Notes under the pieces: model-generated
What the model was told of the DNA's origin: nothing
Databases searched by the model: none
Seen by the model: the letters and a program-made list of their open reading frames with translations, nothing else
Part shown: positions 25,083 to 33,326 of the stretch, piece by piece
Layout of the letters: each line of letters begins with the position of its first letter
Position numbering within the stretch: position 1 is the stretch's first letter
Program-made: the position numbers and the translations under genes
Source: Paraburkholderia aspalathi
GTDB lineage: Bacteria > Pseudomonadota > Gammaproteobacteria > Burkholderiales > Burkholderiaceae
Direction: 5' to 3'
Assembly: GCF_900116445.1 (NCBI RefSeq)
Contig: NZ_FPBH01000036.1
Span: 17,433 to 81,432, forward strand
Length of the DNA: 64,000 nt

Positions 25083-27449
25083 TTGACTGAGCTTGAACAG
25101 GGTTTCATTTTGACCCGACACTGGCGGGATACCCCCGCCGGCACGGAGGTAGATTTCTGGCTGGCAACAGACGGCGGGCCCCGTCACGTGCGCCTGCGTC
25201 CTCAGCCTTCGGTAGCCTTCATTCCGGCCGACCACCGCGAGCGAGCGGAAACCATCCTGCGCCGCGAAGCGCCGCTCGATCTGCGCCCGCTCGAACTGTG
25301 CGACTTCCAGCATCGGCCGGTGATGGGGCTTTATTGCCCGCAATACCGGCAATTAACGGGTTTCGAAAAACGCCTGAAACAAGGCGGCGTCGATGTCTAC
25401 GAGGCCGACATCTTCCCGCCCGAGCGCTACATGATGGAGCGCTTCATTACCGCGCCGGTGTGGTTCGCCGGCGACGCACAGCATGGCGGCCCGCTTCTGA
25501 ACGGCGAATTGAAGCCGGCCACGAACTACCGGCCGTCATTGAAGCTGGTGTCGCTCGATATCGAAACCAGCGCGCACGCCGAACTCTATTCGATCGCGCT
25601 CGAAGGTTGCGGGCAGCGCCAGGTCTATATGCTGGGGCCGCCGAACGGCGATGCGAGCGGCGTCCACTTCGACCTCGAATACTGCGAAACCCGCGCACAG
25701 TTGCTCGAAAAACTGAACGCGTGGCTGGAACGGCACGACCCCGACGCGATCATCGGCTGGAACCTCGTGCAGTTCGATTTGCGTGTGCTGCAGCAGCATG
25801 CCGAACAATATCGCGTGCCATTACGGCTCGGCCGCGGCGGCGCGGTCATGGAATGGCGCGAGCATGGCCATAAGCAGAACCATTTCTTCGCGGGCGCTGC
25901 GGGAAGATTGATCATCGACGGTATCGAAGCGCTGCGCTCCGCCACGTGGACTTTCCCTTCGTTCAGCCTCGAATACGTTTCGCGCACGGTGTTGGGCGAA
26001 GGCAAGTCGATCGACAATCCGTATCAGCGCATGGATGAAATCCAGCGTCGCTTCGATGAGGACAAACCTGCACTCGCGCAGTACAACCTGAAAGACTGCG
26101 AACTGGTCACGCGCATCTTTGCGAAGACCGAGTTGCTACCGTTTTTGCTGGAGCGCGCGACGGTCACCGGCCTGCCCGCGGATCGAAGCGGCGGATCGGT
26201 CGCGGCGTTCACGCATCTGTATATGCCACGGATGCATCGGCAAGGCTACGTTGCACCGAATCTCGGTGACGTAGCCGGCGCCGCGAGCCCTGGTGGCTTC
26301 GTGATGGATTCACGGCCCGGCCTCTACGACTCGGTCCTGGTGCTCGACTACAAGAGCCTGTACCCGTCGATCATCCGCACGTTTCTGATCGACCCGCTGG
26401 GTCTCGTGGAAGGCATGCTGAATCCTGGCGACGATCAATCGGTGCCGGGTTTTCTCGGCGCACGCTTCTCGCGCACGCGCCATTGTTTGCCGTCGATTGT
26501 CGGCCAGGTGTGGCAGGGGCGCGAAACCGCCAAGCGCGAGAACAACAAGCCGCTTTCGCAGGCGTTGAAGATCATCATGAACGCCTTCTACGGCGTGCTC
26601 GGCTCCACAGGCTGCCGGTTCTTCGACCCGCGCCTCGCGTCGTCGATCACCATGCGCGGCCATGAAATCATGCACACCACGCGTGAGCTCATTCAGGCGC
26701 AAGGCTACGAGGTTATTTACGGCGACACGGATTCGACCTTCGTGTGGTTGAAGCACGCGCATAGCGAGGAAGAAGCGAGTCGCATCGGCCGGGCGCTTGT
26801 CGAACATATCAACGCGCGGTGGCAGCAAAATCTGCAGGAGCGTTTCGGCCTCGAGAGCGCACTCGAGTTGCAATTCGAGCGGCACTACAAGCGCTTCTTC
26901 ATGCCGACGATTCGCGGCGCCGAGGAAGGTAGCAAGAAGCGCTATGCCGGACTGACTGTCTTGCCGGACGGTAGCGAGGACATCGTCTACAAAGGGCTCG
27001 AAACGGTGCGGACCGATTGGACAACGCTCGCCCAGCAGTTCCAGCAGGAACTCTATGGGCGAATCTTCAGGCAACAGCCGTATCAGGACTATGTACGCGA
27101 CTACGTGCGCGATACGCTGGCAGGAAAACTGGACGATCAACTCGTGTATCGCAAGCGGCTGCGCCGCTCGCTCGGCGACTACGAACGCAACGTGCCGCCG
27201 CATGTGCGCGCGGCCCGTGTCGCCGACGAGTTCAACCGGCAACAGGGGCGCCCGCTGCAATACCAGGACGGCGGCTGGATCAGCTATGTGATGACAACCG
27301 CCGGACCGGAACCGCTCGAAACCTTGCGCTCGGCGATCGACTACGAACACTATCTGACCCGGCAGTTGCAACCGGTCGCCGACGCGATCCTGCCGCTATT
27401 GCGCGATGACTTTACGACCTTGGTGTCGGGGCAAAGACAGTTGTTCTGA
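25083..27449 (+). CDS. polB: DNA polymerase II (family B)
   Basis: Predicted replicative-type repair and translesion polymerase with proofreading, 788 residues, close to the 783 of E. coli Pol II. The 3'-5' exonuclease starts at SLDIETS (157-163, Asp159/Glu161), with IIGWNLVQFD as Exo II (223-232). Polymerase motif A is LDYKSLYPSII (421-431), motif B QALKIIMNAFYGVLGSTG (493-510), and motif C YGDTDSTF (546-553). The start is a TTG preceded by AGAGGTGGAAG; no ATG near it gives a full-length product. The gene stands alone between unrelated neighbours. Confidence 0.92.
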   Translation: MTELEQGFILTRHWRDTPAGTEVDFWLATDGGPRHVRLRPQPSVAFIPADHRERAETILRREAPLDLRPLELCDFQHRPVMGLYCPQYRQLTGFEKRLKQGGVDVYEADIFPPERYMMERFITAPVWFAGDAQHGGPLLNGELKPATNYRPSLKLVSLDIETSAHAELYSIALEGCGQRQVYMLGPPNGDASGVHFDLEYCETRAQLLEKLNAWLERHDPDAIIGWNLVQFDLRVLQQHAEQYRVPLRLGRGGAVMEWREHGHKQNHFFAGAAGRLIIDGIEALRSATWTFPSFSLEYVSRTVLGEGKSIDNPYQRMDEIQRRFDEDKPALAQYNLKDCELVTRIFAKTELLPFLLERATVTGLPADRSGGSVAAFTHLYMPRMHRQGYVAPNLGDVAGAASPGGFVMDSRPGLYDSVLVLDYKSLYPSIIRTFLIDPLGLVEGMLNPGDDQSVPGFLGARFSRTRHCLPSIVGQVWQGRETAKRENNKPLSQALKIIMNAFYGVLGSTGCRFFDPRLASSITMRGHEIMHTTRELIQAQGYEVIYGDTDSTFVWLKHAHSEEEASRIGRALVEHINARWQQNLQERFGLESALELQFERHYKRFFMPTIRGAEEGSKKRYAGLTVLPDGSEDIVYKGLETVRTDWTTLAQQFQQELYGRIFRQQPYQDYVRDYVRDTLAGKLDDQLVYRKRLRRSLGDYERNVPPHVRAARVADEFNRQQGRPLQYQDGGWISYVMTTAGPEPLETLRSAIDYEHYLTRQLQPVADAILPLLRDDFTTLVSGQRQLF

Positions 27450-27520
27450 GAGCAGCATTTGCAATGAATGCTTCGCAGAAGCCGCATGACACGTCTGCTT
27501 GAATAACAACCGTCGCATCC

Positions 27521-28642
27521 TCAGAAGCTCGTGCGCAAGCCAATGCGTGCAAGCGTCTGCGACCGGTTGCTCGCCGCACCGTCCGGTTGCAACAAACCGT
27601 TGATCCACGCCCGCGTCACCGCCGCATCGCCACCCGCGCGCTGATACATCGCTTCAATATAGCCAGTAGTGCGCTTCGAGAAACTGTATTGCAGCGCCGT
27701 GGTGATCTGCTGCGCCTTGTTGTCCAGCAGCACGTCGTTGCCTTTCATATACGCATAGTCGAGGCCGAGGGTCCATGCCCCGGAGATCGTCCACGCCGCA
27801 CTGCCCTTGTACACGTCGATCTTCGCACCACTCGCCGTATTCTTCGTGTTGGTGTACAGCAGCATGGCCAGAACGCTGCCGAAGTTATAGTGCGCGCCGA
27901 CCCCGAAATTGCGGATACCGTCGTGACCGTCGCCCAGTTGCGGATATTTCACTTCGACATACGCCGCTCCGATGCCGAACGGACCGTTCGCATAGTTCGC
28001 ACCGAAGCTCATCGTCGAGTCTTCTGAAAACGAGCCCGGCACGCCGCCAAAGCCATAGAGCGCGCCGAAAGTGAAGCCCGAGATATCCGGGCTACGATAC
28101 TTGACCGAGTTCCCCACACGCGTTGCACCCGCCATGCGGTCAAAGTCGAACGAGCCGGTTGGATTGTTCGGCACGCCCAACGCAGTGAACGGCCCCTGAC
28201 GAAAATCGTAGATCCCACCGAACAGGAACGCGCCGTCATACAGTCCGAGCGTCAGCGTCTCGAACATGAAGTCATACTGATTGCCGAAGGTCAGCGAGCC
28301 GAAGCGGTCGTTGGTGAGTCCCACCAGCGCTGTGCGATTGAAAAGCTGTCCTGCGCCGGGGATCGTCGCGCCGCTGCCCAGATCGAACTGCGACGTGAGC
28401 TCGAAGATCGCCTTATTGCCGCCCCCCAGGTCTTCACTGCCTTTAAAGGTCAGCAAATCCGGCGACAGCACGCCGCTGTCGAACAGCGTCGCCGCGCCGC
28501 CATGCTGGTTGTTCACATCAGTAACGCCCGCATCGATCACGCCTTGCAGTGTCACGCTGCTTTGCGCGCCTGCGAAACCCGGCGCCATCAACGCGACCGT
28601 GCAGCCTGCTAGCGAAAAGCGCTTCGCCTTCGTCTTTTTCAT
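27521..28642 (-). CDS. Gram-negative trimeric porin, last gene of the aromatic operon
   Basis: Predicted outer-membrane porin, 373 residues. A signal peptide ending GFAGA precedes QSSVTLQGVIDAGV; FKGSEDLGGGNKA and a C-terminal phenylalanine (IGLRTSF) are typical. The frame is open to 28780, but the ATG at 28642 gives the signal peptide and follows GGAAGGGGAC. Its first four bases overlap the stop of the Rieske gene, so translation of the porin is probably coupled to that cytoplasmic protein. Position suggests uptake of the aromatic substrate of the upstream enzymes. Confidence 0.86.
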   Translation of the reverse strand: MKKTKAKRFSLAGCTVALMAPGFAGAQSSVTLQGVIDAGVTDVNNQHGGAATLFDSGVLSPDLLTFKGSEDLGGGNKAIFELTSQFDLGSGATIPGAGQLFNRTALVGLTNDRFGSLTFGNQYDFMFETLTLGLYDGAFLFGGIYDFRQGPFTALGVPNNPTGSFDFDRMAGATRVGNSVKYRSPDISGFTFGALYGFGGVPGSFSEDSTMSFGANYANGPFGIGAAYVEVKYPQLGDGHDGIRNFGVGAHYNFGSVLAMLLYTNTKNTASGAKIDVYKGSAAWTISGAWTLGLDYAYMKGNDVLLDNKAQQITTALQYSFSKRTTGYIEAMYQRAGGDAAVTRAWINGLLQPDGAASNRSQTLARIGLRTSF

Positions 28643-29007
28643 GCTTGTCCCCTTCCGTCGTTGTTGAATATGTCTCTCTGCTCGATACGAATGGCAACGC
28701 GTGTGAGCGCCGCGCCCTGACACGGACCGTCGATGCACTGACCGTCTTCGAAACGGAACATCGCGCTGTGATGCGCGCACATCAGCAATTCGGCGTCGTA
28801 GGCCCAGAACGTGTTCGGCTCGTAGTTCAGCGGAATCGAAAAGTGCGGGCAGACGTTGCGATAGGCCCAGGCGTCGTCACCCCGGCGCACCACGACGATG
28901 CCAGGAGCACCGGCTTGCTCAGCGGCAACTTCCAGCGCGCCGCCGTCTGGGATATCGTCGAGCGCGCATAGAAAGTCCGCATGATGTTCGGGACTCGCCG
29001 CATTCAT
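28639..29007 (-). CDS. Rieske [2Fe-2S] protein
   Basis: Small iron-sulfur protein of 122 residues with the Rieske pair CPH (Cys53, His55) and CAHH (Cys77, His80), binding one 2Fe-2S cluster. There is no signal peptide, so it is probably a cytoplasmic ferredoxin. It resembles the small Rieske ferredoxins of dioxygenase systems, but no oxygenase alpha subunit or reductase is nearby. It sits 12 bases after the intradiol dioxygenase and overlaps the porin gene by four bases. It may keep ring-cleavage iron in the right oxidation state or feed electrons to a hydroxylase encoded elsewhere. Confidence 0.82.
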   Translation of the reverse strand: MNAASPEHHADFLCALDDIPDGGALEVAAEQAGAPGIVVVRRGDDAWAYRNVCPHFSIPLNYEPNTFWAYDAELLMCAHHSAMFRFEDGQCIDGPCQGAALTRVAIRIEQRDIFNNDGRGQA

Positions 29008-29019
29008 GACGTGCCCTCC

Positions 29020-29883
29020 TCACGCGAGTCGTCGACTCATCACGAAGTCGCGCTGGACTTCGAAGAACGGGCTCGGCAAGTCCCATTCCTTCGCGGCCGA
29101 CGCGTTGTCGTTCGGCACGTAGTCGATTACGAGCGACGGCTTCGCGCCAAACACCGCGTCGGAGTCGACATACGGGTCACCAGCGGAATACAACGCGGTG
29201 GTGAGCGTCTCGTAGCCCGGCGCTTCGATCAGAAAATGGATATGCGCAGGTCGCATCGGATGACGTCCGGTCGCGAGCAGCATCTGTCCGACGGGGCCAT
29301 CGGTTGGAATCGGATAGCTGGTCGGTTTGATGGTTCTGAATGCGTATTCGCCGTTCGGTCCAGAACGGAATTTGCCGCGCAGATTGCTCTCGGGCTGATC
29401 GGGGTCCTGGCCTTCGTACATGCCGTTATTGGCCGTTTCCCAGACTTCCATCAACGCGCCGGATACCGGTATGCCGCGCTCGTCGACGAGACGGCCGCGG
29501 ATCAGCGTGGGCTCGCCTTCGGTGCGCGCGATATTGGCGCCGAAGGCCTCATCGCTCGCGCCCTCGCGGTAGAACGGGCCGAGCAGGCTGCTCTCGGTCG
29601 TGTCGCCGGCGCGTTCGTGATTGATCGCGTCGACCATGATCGACAGGCCAAGCGTGTCCGACAGCAGGATGAACTCCTGGCGTATGCCGCTGCACTTGTT
29701 GCCGGTCGCCGTCAGGAATTCAATGCCGCGGCGCCACTCCTCGCCGGTCAGTTCAACCTCGCTGGCAAACGCATGCAGATGCCTGACCAGCGCGGTCATG
29801 ATCTGCTTGAGTCGCGGATCGGTGCAGTCGGCGAACGTCCTGAGCACGTTCTGCGTCAAAGGATGGATAGTTTCGTCGTTCAT
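29020..29883 (-). CDS. Intradiol ring-cleavage dioxygenase, probable hydroxyquinol 1,2-dioxygenase
   Basis: Predicted Fe(III) enzyme cleaving hydroxyquinol (or a catechol) between the two hydroxyls to give maleylacetate (or a muconate). The 287-residue product has the helical dimerisation domain (about 1-100), then the catalytic barrel with the four iron ligands: Tyr156 in GMYEGQ, Tyr190 in TSYPIP, His214 and His216 in RPAHIHF. TESSLLGPFYREG resembles the hydroxyquinol branch. The frame reaches 30312 through the permease gene; the ATG at 29883 is chosen because GAGG lies 6 bases upstream. Maleylacetate reductase in the same operon supports hydroxyquinol as substrate. Confidence 0.8.
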   Translation of the reverse strand: MNDETIHPLTQNVLRTFADCTDPRLKQIMTALVRHLHAFASEVELTGEEWRRGIEFLTATGNKCSGIRQEFILLSDTLGLSIMVDAINHERAGDTTESSLLGPFYREGASDEAFGANIARTEGEPTLIRGRLVDERGIPVSGALMEVWETANNGMYEGQDPDQPESNLRGKFRSGPNGEYAFRTIKPTSYPIPTDGPVGQMLLATGRHPMRPAHIHFLIEAPGYETLTTALYSAGDPYVDSDAVFGAKPSLVIDYVPNDNASAAKEWDLPSPFFEVQRDFVMSRRLA

Positions 29884-29891
29884 TGTCGACC

Positions 29892-30998
29892 TCATGCGCG
29901 ATGGGGAGCCGACGGCGCTTCGACGGAATCGGTCGATGCGTCGTGCGGCGAAGCTTGCTGTGAATCTGGCTGGGAAGCGCCAGCGTCGACGAATACAACG
30001 CGGCGTCCCACGGGGAACAATTGCAGTCCGTAGCGGCGCGATACGAAGCCCCACAGCCCTTGCGGAAAGAACATCGTTACGACGATCGCCAGCGCGCCGA
30101 GCCCGATCAGATACCAGGTGCCGAAGTCGGAGAGAAACTGGTTCAGCACGAAGAAAATCAGCGCGCCGACAATCGGCCCTTCGAGCGTGCCCAGGCCGCC
30201 GATCATCACGATGAAAATGCCGAACGCGGTCCAGTTCACCGAGAACGCCGCGTCCGGCGAGATGCGCAGGTTGCCGACGAAATACAGGCCACCGGCCAAC
30301 GCCGTACCGCACGCGGATACCAGATAGACGAGCAAGCGTGCACGCTTCACGTCGACACCCTGACTGCTGGCCGCCACCGCGTTGTCACGCATCGCGGTCA
30401 ACGCGAGCCCAGCTTTGGAACGCAGAAACAGATACAACAGACCGATCGCCGCCGCGACGATAGCGAGCGCGAGCCATAGCGTCAGCGATTCACGCAGCGC
30501 ACGCGGCACGTCCTGCAGCGCGGTGAGGCTGGTGCCCGAACCACCGCCCAGCACCGAGACGTTCGCCACCGTCAGCCGGAACACCTCAGCGATCACCCAC
30601 GTGCCGATTGCGAAGTAGCCGCCTTCCAGCCGGAACGCCACCATCGATACGGGAATTGCGATGACCGTTGCAATTGCCGCCGCGATCGGCACAGCGACGA
30701 ACGGCGAGATCCCGCAGTAGTTGGCGAGAATCAGCATCCCATAGCCCCCGATCCCGAAGAACGCCTGCTGCCCGATCGACACCATCCCGCCATAGCCCGC
30801 CAGCAGATTCCACATCAAGGCGAACACCAGATACGACGCGAGCTGCACGAAGTCGCGCATCGCATCGCGCCCCGCCCACCATGGCGCGCTCGCTACCGCC
30901 AGCGCGACGATCAGCAACACGATCATCGCCACGCGGCTCGCGCGGGTCGCGCGCCGCACTTCGAAGCCCCCTGCGGGCCGGTTCATATGCATCGTCAT
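29892..30998 (-). CDS. Branched-chain-type ABC importer permease (LivM family)
   Basis: Predicted inner-membrane permease of 368 residues with eight to ten hydrophobic segments. The LivM pattern is visible in NLLAGYGGMVSIGQQAFFG, GGYFAIGTWVIAEVFRL and VNWTAFGIFIVMIGGLGTLE. The start follows AGAGGCTCGAT, nine bases after the partner permease. The C-terminal 40 residues are a Pro/Ser/Ala-rich cytoplasmic tail. It belongs to a complete five-gene importer in the aromatic operon; Liv-type systems in such operons often carry aromatic acids rather than amino acids. Confidence 0.85.
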   Translation of the reverse strand: MTMHMNRPAGGFEVRRATRASRVAMIVLLIVALAVASAPWWAGRDAMRDFVQLASYLVFALMWNLLAGYGGMVSIGQQAFFGIGGYGMLILANYCGISPFVAVPIAAAIATVIAIPVSMVAFRLEGGYFAIGTWVIAEVFRLTVANVSVLGGGSGTSLTALQDVPRALRESLTLWLALAIVAAAIGLLYLFLRSKAGLALTAMRDNAVAASSQGVDVKRARLLVYLVSACGTALAGGLYFVGNLRISPDAAFSVNWTAFGIFIVMIGGLGTLEGPIVGALIFFVLNQFLSDFGTWYLIGLGALAIVVTMFFPQGLWGFVSRRYGLQLFPVGRRVVFVDAGASQPDSQQASPHDASTDSVEAPSAPHRA

Positions 30999-31007
30999 AT
31001 CGAGCCT

Positions 31008-31874
31008 CTATGCGGTTTTGGGCAGCAAGCCCTGCGGCCGGGCCACCAGCACGCCGAGAAACACCACGTGGCCGAGCCAGATACCCCAGCCAGGATCGAA
31101 GTAAAAGCCCACCTGCTGCGCAATACCGAGCGCCATGCCGCCGACGAACGTGCCCCAGAACGAGCCCATCCCGCCGATGATCACGGCTTCGAACGCGTAC
31201 AGCAGCAAAGCCGGGCCATCGGTCGGCGACACCGCGGTGCGCATCGAGTACAGCGCGGCGGCGACTGCGATGAGCACGAACGCGATGCCCATCGCGAGTG
31301 CATAGGTGCGGCGATAGGAAACGCCCATCAGTTGCACGATCTCGCGGTCATCCGACGTGGCGCGAAACGCGCGGCCAAGTGGCGTGCGGCCGAACAACCA
31401 CTGCATGGCGAAAGCCAAAGCGGTGGTGACGACCAAAGTGACGAGTGGCAAATAGCCCAGCGTGATGCCGCCCGCGAGCGTGAGGCTCTTCGACTCAAAG
31501 CTGCCTGTTGCGATCGAACGCGGATCGGCGGAGAACACCTGCTGCAACACGTTCTGGATCACGATCGACAAGCCGAACGTGACGATCAGTGAAGGCAGCG
31601 GATCGCGGCTGCTCACCCGGTTGAGGACCGTGTACTGCACCGCGTAACCCGCACCAAACGCAATCACGAGCAGCAGCACCAGCGACACGGCGAGCGGCAG
31701 ATGCGCGTAGTTCGTGAGCGCGAACAACACGAACACCAGCAGCACGATGAAATCGCCGTGCGCGGTGTTGGTGAGCCGCATCACGCCGAACACCAGCGAT
31801 TGCCCCATCGCGAAGAGCCCATACAGCGCGCCGAGCAGCACACCCTGTACGACGATATTGATGAACGTGTTCAT
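31008..31874 (-). CDS. Branched-chain-type ABC importer permease (LivH family)
   Basis: Predicted inner-membrane permease of 288 residues. LivH features include the opening NIVVQGVLLGALYGLFAMG, LVFGVMRLTNTAHGDFIVL, and VIIGGMGSFWGTFVGGMALG near the C-terminus. The start codon lies inside a four-base overlap with the upstream LivF-type ATPase gene. It would pair with the LivM-type permease to form the translocation pore. The substrate is unknown; operon context suggests a phenolic compound. Confidence 0.86.
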   Translation of the reverse strand: MNTFINIVVQGVLLGALYGLFAMGQSLVFGVMRLTNTAHGDFIVLLVFVLFALTNYAHLPLAVSLVLLLVIAFGAGYAVQYTVLNRVSSRDPLPSLIVTFGLSIVIQNVLQQVFSADPRSIATGSFESKSLTLAGGITLGYLPLVTLVVTTALAFAMQWLFGRTPLGRAFRATSDDREIVQLMGVSYRRTYALAMGIAFVLIAVAAALYSMRTAVSPTDGPALLLYAFEAVIIGGMGSFWGTFVGGMALGIAQQVGFYFDPGWGIWLGHVVFLGVLVARPQGLLPKTA

Positions 31875-32587
31875 GCGACCGCTCCAAAATATGCCTGCGT
31901 GATGGCCTCATCTGAAACTTCGGCCGACACGCCAGCTAGCGACACGCGTCCTTCCTGGAAGCAATAGAAACGCGACGACACGCGGCGCGCCAGTTGCACG
32001 TCCTGCTCGACGACGATTGCGCTCATGCCGTCAGCGACAATCGCGGGCAACGCTGCATAGATCTCGCGCACGATCACCGGCGCGAGGCCGAGCGAAAGTT
32101 CGTCGCACATCAGCAGATCGGGATTGCTCATCAGCGCACGGCCGATCGCGACCATCTGCTGCTGACCACCCGACAAGGCGGTGGCCGCATGGTGACGACG
32201 CTCCCGCAAGGCCGGAAACAGCGAGTAGACGCTTTGCAGGTTCCAGCGGCCGGGCCGTTTGGAAAATGCGCCGAGCAGCAGGTTTTCCTCGACGCTCAGG
32301 CTCGCAAACAGACGCCGCCCTTCCGGCACCAGCGCAATGCCCTTGCCGACAATGCTCGCCGCAGCCACGCCGCCAATTGGCTCTCCGCGATACAGGATCT
32401 GCCCGGCGGAACGCGGGCGCAGCAGGCCCGCCACTGATTTCAGAAAGGTCGACTTGCCCGCGCCGTTCGAGCCGATCAGCGCGATGATCTCACCGGGCGC
32501 CACCGTCACGTCGATGCCGAACAGCGCCTGGAAGTCGCCGTAAAACGCGCTCAGCGCGCGAGTCTCCAGTAATGCCGACATGGTCAA
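31871..32587 (-). CDS. Branched-chain-type ABC importer ATPase (LivF family)
   Basis: Predicted ATPase subunit of 238 residues with Walker A GSNGAGKST (39-47), LSGGQQQMVAIGRAL as the signature, and LLMCDELSLGLAPVI as Walker B with the LivF-type LSLGLAP continuation. It overlaps the LivG-type gene by four bases at its start and the LivH-type gene by four at its end, giving tight stoichiometric coupling. In-frame starts at 32587 and 32581 differ by two residues. Confidence 0.88.
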   Translation of the reverse strand: MTMSALLETRALSAFYGDFQALFGIDVTVAPGEIIALIGSNGAGKSTFLKSVAGLLRPRSAGQILYRGEPIGGVAAASIVGKGIALVPEGRRLFASLSVEENLLLGAFSKRPGRWNLQSVYSLFPALRERRHHAATALSGGQQQMVAIGRALMSNPDLLMCDELSLGLAPVIVREIYAALPAIVADGMSAIVVEQDVQLARRVSSRFYCFQEGRVSLAGVSAEVSDEAITQAYFGAVA

Positions 32588-33309
32588 GCCTCCAGTCCGA
32601 GATACACGCGCCGCACATCGGGGTCGTCCATCACGGCGCCGGGCAGGCCTTCAGCAAGCCGTTTGCCGAAGTTGATGACGAGCAGCCTGTCGGCCACCGC
32701 GAGCAATGCATGTACGACGTGTTCGATCCACACGATCGTCACGCCCGCCTCTTTCACGCGACGAATCTCGCCGACGAGTTCGTGCGTTTCGGGTTCGGTC
32801 AGGCCGCCTGCAATTTCATCCAGCAGTAACAGCTGCGGTTGCGTGGCCAATGCGCGGGCCAGTTCGAGACGTTTGCGGTCCAACAGGCCCAGCGTGCCGG
32901 CCAACTGGTTGGCGCGCGCTTTGAGACCCGTGCGTTCGAGCACATCCATGCAGACGTCATAGGCAGCGTGCTCGGCCAGTTCGCCACCGAAGGTCGCGCC
33001 GACCAGCAGGTTTTCGAATACCGTCATGCCGCCGAACGGACGCGGCACCTGATACGAGCGGCCAATCCCGGCTGCGCATCGGCGATGCGGCGGTAAGTGG
33101 TTCACATCCGCGCCGTCGAATTCGACACTGCCCTGATCGGGCCGCACGTCGCCGCTAACGAGGTTGAACAGCGTGGTCTTGCCCGCACCATTCGGACCGA
33201 GAATGCCGTAGGTCTCGCCGCGTTCGACCGTGAAGCTGATGTCGTCAGTCACCTGCAGCGCGCCATAACGCTTCGACACGCCGGTTAATATGAGAACTGG
33301 GTTCATCAC
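32584..33309 (-). CDS. Branched-chain-type ABC importer ATPase (LivG family)
   Basis: Predicted ATPase subunit of 241 residues. Walker A is GPNGAGKTT (38-46); AGIGRSYQVPRPFGGMTVFEN is the LivG Q-loop region (the first 20 residues quoted separately as AGIGRSYQ and PFGGMTVFEN), and LLLLDEIAGGLTEPE is Walker B. The signature LSGGQ is replaced by AGTLGLLDRKRLELA, where the usual motif is degenerate, as in several LivG subfamilies. It follows 17 bases after the binding-protein gene and overlaps the LivF-type gene. Confidence 0.86.
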   Translation of the reverse strand: MMNPVLILTGVSKRYGALQVTDDISFTVERGETYGILGPNGAGKTTLFNLVSGDVRPDQGSVEFDGADVNHLPPHRRCAAGIGRSYQVPRPFGGMTVFENLLVGATFGGELAEHAAYDVCMDVLERTGLKARANQLAGTLGLLDRKRLELARALATQPQLLLLDEIAGGLTEPETHELVGEIRRVKEAGVTIVWIEHVVHALLAVADRLLVINFGKRLAEGLPGAVMDDPDVRRVYLGLEA

Positions 33310-33326
33310 CGCTCTCCGCTATGCGT

